From Salegentibacter sp. (GTDB lineage Bacteria > Bacteroidota > Bacteroidia > Flavobacteriales > Flavobacteriaceae): 64,000 bases of DNA. The DNA lies in the NCBI GenBank assembly GCA_017795085.1, contig CP051246.1:496001-560000 (forward strand), in the 5' to 3' direction. This document shows, in pieces, positions 53,738 through 63,202 of this stretch. Under the pieces are notes generated by a model. It had not been told where the DNA came from, searched no databases, and saw only the letters and a program-made list of their open reading frames with translations. The position numbers and the translations under genes are program-made. Position 1 is the stretch's first letter. Each line of letters opens with the position of its first letter.

Positions 53738-56053
53738 AGCATTACTAGTGTGGATTTGGAGGTACCTGATTTATCCAGTTATGATTTAACCAATTCTTTA
53801 GAAAAATTGGAGGCAGAACGTATAGATGGATATTACCTGCCTAATCAGGACAATATTGAAAGCCAGGTTGAGTTACAACAGCTTTATAATTATCGCCGAA
53901 AATTAGCCCTTGAGGGTTTAGATACAGATTGGTTAGCTAAACCACTTCATACCGGGGTTGGACAGCGTCATTCTTTAGGAGTGGAATTAGGTAGTAATGA
54001 TCTCAGGGTTCAGGCTAATTTAACCTACAGGGATATAAAAGGGGCAATGAAAGAATCAAATCGTGAAAATATTGATGGAAGTATAACAGCTATGTACCGG
54101 GTTAAAAATTTCATGTTTAGAAACATAATGCGAGTAAATCAAAATACCTCAAATGAATCGTCTTATGGTGAATTTAGTCAGTATACTCGTATGAATCCAT
54201 ATTGGCGTGCTCAAAATAACGATGGAAGTATACCTTATTTTGCAGAGATAGGTCCAACCAACATTGAATATACTAATCCACTTTATAATACCACATTAAA
54301 CGTGGTAGATGAACAACGTTATTTGAATTTTACAAATAATTTATATATCGAATGGAGGTTTAAACCAGAATTTCGATTGACAACTAGAGTTGGCATTGAT
54401 ATTCAAAAAAGTTCGGCAGATGAATTTTATCCTGCGGGTCATACCATGTTCAATAGTTACAGGGGAGAAGACCTGTTGCGTAGGGGAAGTTATCAAGTAA
54501 ATAATGGAGAACGTTCTTATGTTTACAGTGATATAAATTTGCAGTATAATAAAACTGTTAATAAAAATGTATTTTTCGCCAATGTTGGTTTTAATGTAAG
54601 AGAGGAAAAGTTTAGTGAAATAGTGCATCGCACCGAAGGATTTCCAAGTAGTCGTATGGAGGATATCATATTTGCCAGGGATTATGCAATTGATAGTCGT
54701 CCTTCAGGAATAGATGGCGTTACCCGGGATTTGGGTTTCTTAGGTGTTGGTTCTTATATCTGGGATAATCGATTCCTGTCCGATCTGACCTTGCGTACTA
54801 GTGCGTCTTCACAATTTGGTGCGGATAAGCGTTGGGCTACTTTCTGGAGTGCTGGTTTGGGATGGAATTTTCATAATGAAAAATTTATGGAGAATTCCGG
54901 TTTTGATCAGTTAAAAGTTCGTGCTACCGTAGGTAATACAGGGAATCAGAATTTTAATACAAACGAGTCCATCGCAACCTATAATTATAATTTGGATAGG
55001 CGTTACCAGGGGTTTCCAGGCTCTTCCGTGCAAAATATGGCTAATTCTTCTTTGCAATGGGAGTCGAAAATGGATTATAACGCAGGGATTGATGCCAAAT
55101 ATAAAATAGTGAACCTTCGCTTTGATTATTATGAAAGCTATACTGAGAACCTAATAACGGACATTACGATCCCTTATTCAACCGGGTTTAATTCAGTAGC
55201 GGAAAATTTAGGAAAAGTAAAAAATCAAGGTATTGAAGTAGACCTTAATTTGAACCTTTGGTCTAGTGGCAGAAACTTTTTTGCGGTAAACGCTGGTCTG
55301 GCGACCAATACAAATGAAATTATAGAATTATCAGATGCGATGCGTAGCTATAACGAAGCTATGGAGGAACAGGCTTCGAGTTTAGGTAGAGCTGAGCCTG
55401 TTTTGAGATATGTGGACGGAATGAGCATGAATACAATTTGGGCAGTTCCTTCTTTGGGTATAGATCCGGCTACAGGTGATGAGATTTATCAAGGTATAGA
55501 TGGGAAGACCACTTATGAATGGGATGCTTCGAATTTAATAGCAGCAGGTAATAGTAATGCTAAATATCGAGGAATTTTTGGTTTATCAGGAGAGTATAAT
55601 GGGTTTGGCATAAGTGTAACCGGTAGATATCTTACCGGCGCACAATTATATAATCAAACTTTGGTTGATCGAGTGGAAAATGTTGATATGAATTACAATG
55701 TCGATCGTCGTGTACTGACGGGAAGGTGGTTATATCCTGGTCAGGAGGCACGGTTTAAGAGGTTGGGTACTTTTAGTGTTGATACTGATGGTGATGGTAT
55801 TTCTGATACTCAATATAATGAACGAACCCGTGCTACCACACGTTTTGTACAGGATAGAAGTGAATTGGATATTGCGGCGATAAATGTTTATTATGAATTT
55901 AATGAAAATATACTTGAAGCTCTACACTTACAACGACTGAGGTTAAGTTTCAATATGAATGAAATCGCAACATTCTCTTCCATTAGATTAGAACGTGGAT
56001 TGGATTATCCCTTTGCCAGAAATCTCTCCTTTAGTCTTACTGCAAACCTGTAA
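53738..56053 (+). pseudogene. STN-domain SusC/FecA-type transporter, 3' part (interrupted by IS)
   Basis: The remaining 770 or so residues begin SVDLEVPDLSSYDLTNSLEK, the end of the plug, and continue through the barrel (GVGQRHSLGVELGSNDLRVQ, ATVGNTGNQNFNTNESIATY, YNAGIDAKYKIVNLRFDYYE) to ARNLSFSLTANL. No frameshift or stop interrupts this part, so precise excision of the element would restore a transporter of roughly 1145 residues. As it stands, the barrel has no signal peptide. Confidence 0.9.
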
Positions 56054-56065
56054 AAAAGAAAAAAC

Positions 56066-57529
56066 ATGAAAAAAATAAAAATAATATATAGAATATGGGG
56101 GATTCTTATCTACTCGATGCTCATAATGTCTTGTGAAAAAGAGTGGTTGGATGTTACCTCAAATACACAGATCCGTGCCGAAGACCAGTTTCAAACTGTC
56201 GATGGCTACAGGGATGCCTTAATTGGAAGTTATATTAATATGACTGAAGCTGAGTCATATGCGAGGAATATGACTTGGGGAGTAGTAGATGTTTTAAGCC
56301 AGCAATATGAACCCTTGCAATTTGGTTCTAGATTCGATGAGATGCAACGCTTTGAGTATGAGTCTGCTAATGCAAACCCCATTATTGAGGGAATGTGGGT
56401 CCAGGCTTATCGTAATATAGCCAACATTAACCTGACCCTTGAATATATTGAAACTATGGATGTTTTATCGGCAGTTGAAAGAAATTTAATCAAAGGAGAA
56501 CTTTTGGGTCTACGTGCCTTTTTGCATTTTGATATTTTAAGGTTATTTGGATTGGGTGATCTTGCTCAGCGTGATCTAGCAGGAGTTGTAGCACCACCTT
56601 ATGTTACTGAATACAAATATTCGGTAACTCCGGAGAGAACCTATCAGGAAACTTTTGAGCTCCTTGAGAATGATCTTATGAAAGCAGCGGAATTACTTGA
56701 ATCAGATCCTGTCTATACCGGACAAACGGAACCTGTTGATTACGGAGATATCAATAGAGATGGTTTTTACGACTCTCGGGAACAGCGTATGAATTATTAT
56801 GCTGTAAAGGCATTGGAGGCTCGTTATTTATTGTGGATTGGCGCCTATGAAAGGGCGCGTGTGACAGCGGAAGAGGTGATTTTGGAAAGTAGTTTTGCAT
56901 TGGTGAATACTGATAGTTACAATGTATCAAATGAACCTCTTTTATATCCTGAACTAATTTTTAGCCTTGATGTTGATGCTTTGGCAGATCTTACTACCGG
57001 CTTTTTCGATGCCAATGCGGCTACAGATTATGATGCATTATTTATATCTACATCCCGTCTTAACAGTATATATGAGACTGAAAACTCATCCATTGGACTG
57101 GCAGATGCAAGATTTAATGAAATGTTTAATCAACAATCCAGAGGCTATACCAGTACTAAAATAGATCAAACAGCAGCACATAGTATAGATAATCAAGTCC
57201 CATTAATAAAGTTGTCGGAAATGTATTACATCGCGGCAGAATCTTACCTGGAAGAAGATAATATAACTGAGTCGGTAAGATTGTTAAATGAAGTTCGCAA
57301 TAGTAGGGGTATTATTGAGCAATTACCGGATACTCTTAGTGAAAATACGGTGGCTGAAGAGATATTTAAGGAATACCGCAAAGAGTTCATCTCAGAAGGT
57401 CAACTATTCTATTTTTATAAACGAATGGGGTATGAATCAATTCCAGAATATTCAAGTGAAGGGAACCTAGGCGATGAAATCTTTGTTCTGCCATATCCGG
57501 ATAATGAAATTGAATTTGGAAACCGATAA
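56066..57529 (+). CDS. SusD/RagB family lipoprotein
   Basis: The 487-residue partner of the interrupted SusC has a lipoprotein signal (ILIYSMLIMSC, then EKEWLDVTSNTQIRAEDQFQ), a SusD core (IKGELLGLRAFLHFDILRLF, VKALEARYLLWIGAYERARV, VPLIKLSEMYYIAAESYLEE) and KEYRKEFISEGQLFYFYKRM near the end. It lies 12 bases after the SusC fragment. Its fate is probably tied to the insertion upstream, which may be polar. Confidence 0.94.
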   Translation: MKKIKIIYRIWGILIYSMLIMSCEKEWLDVTSNTQIRAEDQFQTVDGYRDALIGSYINMTEAESYARNMTWGVVDVLSQQYEPLQFGSRFDEMQRFEYESANANPIIEGMWVQAYRNIANINLTLEYIETMDVLSAVERNLIKGELLGLRAFLHFDILRLFGLGDLAQRDLAGVVAPPYVTEYKYSVTPERTYQETFELLENDLMKAAELLESDPVYTGQTEPVDYGDINRDGFYDSREQRMNYYAVKALEARYLLWIGAYERARVTAEEVILESSFALVNTDSYNVSNEPLLYPELIFSLDVDALADLTTGFFDANAATDYDALFISTSRLNSIYETENSSIGLADARFNEMFNQQSRGYTSTKIDQTAAHSIDNQVPLIKLSEMYYIAAESYLEEDNITESVRLLNEVRNSRGIIEQLPDTLSENTVAEEIFKEYRKEFISEGQLFYFYKRMGYESIPEYSSEGNLGDEIFVLPYPDNEIEFGNR

Positions 57530-57539
57530 AAATAAAATC

Positions 57540-58268
57540 ATGAAAATATCTATTTATATATTGTTGATAATGATGCTAACCTTGTCTTGTGAAAAAGATG
57601 AGATTATGAATTATGAAGGCAGGGATGGTGTGAACTTTAATGACAATTTTTTCGATACCGATTTAAGTCATACTTATTCCTTTTTAGGCAATGATTCTGG
57701 AGAAGAAATTATTGAGATCCCTGTAGATTTAATGGGACGGATGGCTGAACAAGATCGAATTTTCCAGATTGAGGTTATAGAACAGGAAGGACCAGTAGTT
57801 GAATTTGAAGTTGTGGAAAATAGCATTCCTGCTGGTGAAACTTCCGGTATCCTAGGTGTTAAAGTGTTTAATGATGCCCAACTTGCAACAGCCAATGCCA
57901 GAATTCTTCTTCGTATAGCACCCTCTGAAGACCTTCAACCTGGTGCTGAGGAGCTACAGCAGTTTGAACTTACCTGGACAGATCAGGTAGTAGTCCCCGC
58001 CTGGAACTATTACCGTTTCTTTTTTACCCAGGTTGCTAGTACAGCTGCATATAGAGCCATAGTGGAATCAACCGGTCTTACCAGTCTTAGTGTAGCAGAA
58101 TTTAGACTTATGGGGCAAACCAGTGTAGAAGCTCTGGGTACTCAATTCGGAAATTACGTTAAGCAATGGAATTTAGATAACCCCAATAATCCTTTGCTCC
58201 ATGACGATGGCCCCCAGGCCGGGCAACCAATGATTCCTTTGTATTACTCTAGATCAATCTACGATTAA
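57540..58268 (+). CDS. DUF4843 domain lipoprotein
   Basis: From the ATG at 57540 the protein has 242 residues and a lipobox (LLIMMLTLSC). The sequence YEGRDGVNFNDNFFDTDLSH, followed by a beta-rich domain (EIPVDLMGRMAEQDRIFQIE, LLRIAPSEDLQPG), matches the DUF4843 pattern that commonly follows SusCD genes of this subtype; function is unknown. An in-frame start at 57474 inside susD lacks a signal and is rejected. Confidence 0.85.
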   Translation: MKISIYILLIMMLTLSCEKDEIMNYEGRDGVNFNDNFFDTDLSHTYSFLGNDSGEEIIEIPVDLMGRMAEQDRIFQIEVIEQEGPVVEFEVVENSIPAGETSGILGVKVFNDAQLATANARILLRIAPSEDLQPGAEELQQFELTWTDQVVVPAWNYYRFFFTQVASTAAYRAIVESTGLTSLSVAEFRLMGQTSVEALGTQFGNYVKQWNLDNPNNPLLHDDGPQAGQPMIPLYYSRSIYD

Positions 58269-58280
58269 AAAAAATAAACT

Positions 58281-59852
58281 ATGAAACAATATTTAATTAA
58301 TAAATATAGTAAGTCTCTTTTGTTTTCAGTATTGCTTATTTTGGTAATAGCAATATTTTCTTGTACTAAAGACGAGAGTACTTTGAATGTAAACCCAATT
58401 GATGGGGTAGTATTTGACACAACCGGAACAAGTGTGCTCCGAGTTTATCAGTTTGATACTTTAAAGGTTAATCCTAGTATCCAAACGGATGGTATTCCCA
58501 GTGAAAATTTAGAATATGAATGGCGAATTAATAGAACCTCCGGGGATACTTTAAGTGATGTGATAGGGACTGAGCCAGATCTTTCTTATCCCGTTGAAGT
58601 TAGTCCTACAGTGACTGATCGAACCCTACAGATACTTTTAACGGTTACCGATAATTCTAACGGGCTTCAGTATAAAATGCTTTGGCCTCTTATAATTTTG
58701 AACAATATTGGCGAAGGCCTGGTAATAGCGGAAACACCTGATGGACAAAATACCGATATAAGTCATATTATGTCGCCGGAAGTAACCTCGAATTACAATT
58801 CTCAAAGTATTAAGTATAATGTGTATTCTGCAATAAATGAGGGTTCATATCCTGGCATAACCAAACAATTGCTTTTTGGGTCGCTTGCTCAAGAAGATGT
58901 GTTATTGGGGATTACTGACGAGTCATTATATCGTATCAATACTTTGGATTATACCTTAGCAGGTCAAAATGATGATTTGTTTGCTGCCAATAAAGATGAT
59001 TATCGTCCTCAGCGTATTGACTATATATTTAATCAAACAAAAATATATGTGGGAGAAGGACAACTAACTGCCGCTTTACTAACTACGTATCCTGAATTCG
59101 GTGTACCCTTTGATTTTTCCTATGAAGTTCCAGATGAAATCGCAATAAATAAATATGATTATAGCGGTACGGAACCATCAGCTGTAATGTTTTTTGAAGA
59201 AAATCTTCAAAGGTTTATATATATGGCGGGTATTTCTCAATTTTCGTCTGATAAGGAAATGCGTCCGGTGCCTTCGGTGCCAAATGCACCTTTTGAACCT
59301 GATAATTTTGAAAATACAATGACAAATGTAGCTTCTGCAACTTATAGTACAGGCGGTTATATGTTTTTATTGCGAGAAATTAATGGAGATAAAATGCAAC
59401 TATATCAGCTTGATCAGGGAGTATGGAATTATCCAGATCCGTCAACTCCTCCAGCTCCGGTTCGAAATTTTGATCTAAGCGATGCTCCGGAAATAGCCCA
59501 GGCTGAACATTTTGTTTTTCTTGATGACCAACGTGTATTATTTTATGCAACGGATAGAAAAATATACGCAGTATTATATAATGGTGTAAATCCAGTATTT
59601 GAGGAACGTTATACAGCGCCAGTGGGTGAAACTATTACAACATTGCAGGTCTATCAACAAGCATCTTATCCAAATGCTGATAATTATTTGCCTTTAAACA
59701 ATCGTGCTTTGGTTGCTTCTACTTATGATGGAGCTGAAGGAAGGGTTTATTTGTTGCCCTATATAAATCAGGGAGTGGCTAATATTGATGTTGAAAATAT
59801 AAAGGTTTTTGAAGGATTTGATAGGATAACCACTATAACCACACAACTGTAA
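58281..59852 (+). CDS. PKD-like family lipoprotein
   Basis: The 523-residue exported protein has the signal SVLLILVIAIFSC, an Ig/PKD-like N-terminal domain (YQFDTLKVNPSIQTDGIPSE, YEWRINRTSGDTLSDVIG, ILLTVTDNSNGLQYKMLW) and a C-terminal part with repeated beta motifs resembling a propeller (LLFGSLAQEDVLLGITDESL, AEHFVFLDDQRVLFYATDRK). Proteins of this type occur next to DUF4843 lipoproteins and SusCD in Bacteroidota. They are probably surface-binding accessory proteins. Confidence 0.85.
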   Translation: MKQYLINKYSKSLLFSVLLILVIAIFSCTKDESTLNVNPIDGVVFDTTGTSVLRVYQFDTLKVNPSIQTDGIPSENLEYEWRINRTSGDTLSDVIGTEPDLSYPVEVSPTVTDRTLQILLTVTDNSNGLQYKMLWPLIILNNIGEGLVIAETPDGQNTDISHIMSPEVTSNYNSQSIKYNVYSAINEGSYPGITKQLLFGSLAQEDVLLGITDESLYRINTLDYTLAGQNDDLFAANKDDYRPQRIDYIFNQTKIYVGEGQLTAALLTTYPEFGVPFDFSYEVPDEIAINKYDYSGTEPSAVMFFEENLQRFIYMAGISQFSSDKEMRPVPSVPNAPFEPDNFENTMTNVASATYSTGGYMFLLREINGDKMQLYQLDQGVWNYPDPSTPPAPVRNFDLSDAPEIAQAEHFVFLDDQRVLFYATDRKIYAVLYNGVNPVFEERYTAPVGETITTLQVYQQASYPNADNYLPLNNRALVASTYDGAEGRVYLLPYINQGVANIDVENIKVFEGFDRITTITTQL

Positions 59853-59933
59853 ATTTCTGCTAATGCTTCTAGAGAGGTTGCATAAATCATTTTATGAGGC
59901 CTGGCTCTACACATCTTAATTTAAACTTTTTTA

Positions 59934-62201
59934 ATGAAAAAAATATTTAAAATAGCCAGGCTGGAACTGAGTATCCTATTCTACTCTCCCATTGCCTGGC
60001 TGATACTCATAATTTTTATAGTTCAATGTGGAATAACTTTCACGGATTTACTCGAAGCTCGTGAAGCAAGCCAGCAATTAGGAAATGAGCTCAAAAACCT
60101 TACGATGGATATCTTCGGGGGAGGTCGCGGTTTTTTTTCATCGGTTAAGAATAAACTTTATTTATATATTCCTTTGTTGACCATGGGACTTATGAGTAGG
60201 GAATTGAGTAGTGGCTCTATTAAATTGCTTTATTCCTCTCCTGTAACCAACAGGCAAATCATCTTGGGGAAATTTATGTCGATGATGCTTTACGGGTTCC
60301 TTTTGGTCCTGATAATTCTTGTAGTAGTTACTATAGCGTCCTTTTCTGTGGAAAATATTGATCTTAAATTTCTCCTGGGTGGCATTTTTGGATTATACCT
60401 GCTCATATGTGCTTATGCAGCTATAGGTTTGTTTATGTCTAGTCTTACTCCTTATCAGGTGGTTGCAGCTGTTAGTACCCTCGCAGTTCTTGCAGCTTTA
60501 AATTTTGTTGGTGAGATAGGCCAGAGTATTGATTTTGTAAGAAATATCACCTATTGGATTTCTATTGAAGGTAGAGCAGATAATTTCATTAATGGACTAA
60601 TCAGCAGTAAGGATCTGATTTATTTTGTTCTTGTCATAGCCTTTTTTTTAATCCTTACTATTATGAGATTGAATAGTGGCAGGAAAATTCGTTCATCTGC
60701 GGTTAAAGCTTCAAGATATGCAGCGCTTGTGATTGGAGTATTGACAATCGGGTATTTTAGTTCATTACCCGCTTTTGATGGATATTATGATACTACCCGC
60801 TTCAAAGATCAAACATTAACACAAAACAGTCGACAGCTTCTGGAAAAGTTAGAAGAACCTATCACTATTACCGCCTATGTAAATGTATTGAATTCCTTTG
60901 CTCATATAGGTGCTCCTAAGTTTCGCATAATGGATCTTAATCAGTTCGATAAGTATACCCGTTTTTTACCGAACCTTGAAATGAAGTATGTTCCTTACTA
61001 CGACTATACTCTGAATAGTAGAGACGAAACTGATAAATCTCTTGAAGAAAGAGGCCGAAGAGCTGCCACAGCTTATGGATATGACTTTGATAAGCTTTTA
61101 AAGCCAGAGGAGATAAGAGAGCGAATAGATCTGGTTCCTGAACTAAACGTATTTGTGAGGACAGTAGAATATGACGGGGAAACTGCTTTTCTAAGGATGT
61201 TTTACGATATGGTTGGCTATCCAGAAGAGGCAGAAATTTCAGCTTCCATAAAACGTTTGTTACAAAAACCTCCTGTAGTTGGAGTGCTTTCAGGTAGCGA
61301 TGAACGACGTATAGACCGAATAGGAGACAGGGCATACAAGGATCTTACCAATACGCACAATGCTAGGGGAGCCTTAATCAATAAAGGATTTGATGTTACT
61401 GAAATATCCGTAGACAGCATTGAAGTAATTCCTTCAGACCTGGCGGCGCTGATAGTAGCAGACCCCTATGGTGGTTATTCAGAAGAACAAACTGCTAAGC
61501 TAGATCGTTATATCAAGGCTGGGGGAAATATGCTAATAGCGGGTGAACCCGGGAAGCAATCTGTATTGAATCCGTTATTAGAGAAGTTTGGGTTGAGTTT
61601 TAAAGCGGGAACCCTGCTTCAGGAAACTAAGGAGTTTGAACTTGATTTAATACAGGCAGAAGTTACCAAAGAGGCTTCTCAGATCGGGATTGAATTTGAA
61701 GATGATCATGTGATTAGTCTTCCTGGAGCGGTAGGAATTTCTATTAAAGAAACGGGAGATTATAAAATTATCCCGGTGCTGCAAACCGACCGTAAATCGG
61801 TATGGAATGAAGAGGGGAGCTTTGACCTGGAAACAGATACCGTAGTCTTTGAACCTGAAAAAGATGTACGAAATGAAGCTCCAGTGGCCGTAGCCGCAAC
61901 TCGAAAATTGACAGATAAGGAGCAGAAAATAATGGTGGTAGGGGATGCTGACTTTATGAGTAACGGTGAATTAGGAAGGTTCAACCTGCGTCCCAAAAAC
62001 TATGAGTTTGCTTTTAAAATGTTTAAGTGGTTCAGTGATGGAGAGTTCCCCGTAGACACCAGCCGCCCAGATCCTATAGATAATACCATTCTGGTTACTC
62101 AGGACGAAATATCATGGTTTGAAATTATCTTTTTAGTCGGCTTACCCATCGTCCTCGGATTTACCGGAGCATTTACACTTATTAACAGGAGAAGAAAATA
62201 A
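59934..62201 (+). CDS. ABC-2 permease fused to GldG-like auxiliary domain (copy 1)
   Basis: This 755-residue protein combines a GldF-like ABC-2 permease (about residues 1-245, six spans: LELSILFYSPIAWLILIIFI, MGLMSRELSSGSIKLLYSSP, LKFLLGGIFGLYLLICAYAA) with a GldG-like ABC_transp_aux region (about 260-720: YFSSLPAFDGYYDTTRFKDQ, TQNSRQLLEKLEEPITITAY, VGVLSGSDERRIDRIG, IKAGGNMLIAGEPGKQSVLN, VVGDADFMSNGELGRF) and a final span. In gliding Bacteroidota GldF and GldG are separate; a fused form is unusual. It lies 81 bases after the PKD-like gene and before the ATPase. Confidence 0.9.
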   Translation: MKKIFKIARLELSILFYSPIAWLILIIFIVQCGITFTDLLEAREASQQLGNELKNLTMDIFGGGRGFFSSVKNKLYLYIPLLTMGLMSRELSSGSIKLLYSSPVTNRQIILGKFMSMMLYGFLLVLIILVVVTIASFSVENIDLKFLLGGIFGLYLLICAYAAIGLFMSSLTPYQVVAAVSTLAVLAALNFVGEIGQSIDFVRNITYWISIEGRADNFINGLISSKDLIYFVLVIAFFLILTIMRLNSGRKIRSSAVKASRYAALVIGVLTIGYFSSLPAFDGYYDTTRFKDQTLTQNSRQLLEKLEEPITITAYVNVLNSFAHIGAPKFRIMDLNQFDKYTRFLPNLEMKYVPYYDYTLNSRDETDKSLEERGRRAATAYGYDFDKLLKPEEIRERIDLVPELNVFVRTVEYDGETAFLRMFYDMVGYPEEAEISASIKRLLQKPPVVGVLSGSDERRIDRIGDRAYKDLTNTHNARGALINKGFDVTEISVDSIEVIPSDLAALIVADPYGGYSEEQTAKLDRYIKAGGNMLIAGEPGKQSVLNPLLEKFGLSFKAGTLLQETKEFELDLIQAEVTKEASQIGIEFEDDHVISLPGAVGISIKETGDYKIIPVLQTDRKSVWNEEGSFDLETDTVVFEPEKDVRNEAPVAVAATRKLTDKEQKIMVVGDADFMSNGELGRFNLRPKNYEFAFKMFKWFSDGEFPVDTSRPDPIDNTILVTQDEISWFEIIFLVGLPIVLGFTGAFTLINRRRK

Positions 62202-62224
62202 ATTACACTAAAAAAACGAAAAAG

Positions 62225-63202
62225 ATGGCAGAAAGTATTGCACAAGTAAAGAACCTTTCGCACCGCTACAGCAAGGATTGGGCCATAAGAAATATTTCTT
62301 TTGAGATCTCAAATAAAGGTATCTTGGGATTACTAGGCTCCAATGGGGCAGGAAAATCTACCACAATGAATATTCTTTGTGGTGTGATCAATCAAACCGA
62401 AGGCGAGGCTTATATCGATGGAATTAATGTGCGCGAGAACCCGGTGGAGGCAAAGCGATTGATAGGCTTCTTACCACAAAAAGCTCCACTACATATGGAG
62501 CTCACTGTAGATGAATATCTTATACATTGTGCGCACATGCGCTCCATTCCTTCCAGGGAAATCAAAGATGCTCTTGAATACGCCAAAGCGAAATGTGGAA
62601 TCACACATTTCAGTAAGCGGGTGTTAAGTAATTTGTCAGGAGGATATCAGCAGCGGGTTGGACTGGCACAAGCCATCATTCATAATCCGAAGCTGGTGGT
62701 TTTAGATGAGCCTACCAATGGACTTGACCCTAATCAGATTCTGGAAGTAAGAAAATTAATCAAACAAATTGCAGAAGAACGGGCTGTGATTCTTTCCACT
62801 CACATTTTACCTGAAGTTCAGGCAACCTGTGACAATATTGTAATGATTGAAAATGGGGAACTGGTATTTGAAGACACACTTTATGCCTTCAATAACTACA
62901 TAGAGCCTGATACGCTTATCATGGAGTTGGAAAATTCCCCAACAGAAGAAGAATTACTGAAAATAGAAGGGATCACCGGAGTTGAATTTATAAACAAAAC
63001 AAGCTTGCGACTGACCTTCACCTCGGGACCTGAAATTACGCAGATCCTGATAAAGGCAAGTGTTGAAAATGGATGGCCACTTTCGGAAATTTATCTGGAA
63101 AAAGCTTCTCTGGATGGTGTATTTGCACAATTATCCGTAAGCCCCCAGCAGGAGCGAGCAGAATATGAGGCACGACAAAAAAATAATGAAACGACAGCTT
63201 AA
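62225..63202 (+). CDS. ABC transporter ATP-binding protein (GldA/CcmA-like)
   Basis: This is a 325-residue ATPase with Walker A in LLGSNGAGKSTTMNILCG, signature LSGGYQQRVGLAQAIIHNP, Walker B with catalytic Glu in LVVLDEPTNGLDPNQI and the switch His in ILSTHILPEVQATC. A C-terminal extension after residue 220 is typical of the GldA/NatA export type. Its stop overlaps the ATG of the next permease, so the module is permease-ATPase-permease. Confidence 0.96.
   Translation: MAESIAQVKNLSHRYSKDWAIRNISFEISNKGILGLLGSNGAGKSTTMNILCGVINQTEGEAYIDGINVRENPVEAKRLIGFLPQKAPLHMELTVDEYLIHCAHMRSIPSREIKDALEYAKAKCGITHFSKRVLSNLSGGYQQRVGLAQAIIHNPKLVVLDEPTNGLDPNQILEVRKLIKQIAEERAVILSTHILPEVQATCDNIVMIENGELVFEDTLYAFNNYIEPDTLIMELENSPTEEELLKIEGITGVEFINKTSLRLTFTSGPEITQILIKASVENGWPLSEIYLEKASLDGVFAQLSVSPQQERAEYEARQKNNETTA

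Noticed and set aside
57288..57470. Small plus-strand frame inside the third susD
   Set aside because: Alternate frame of a well-supported SusD gene.
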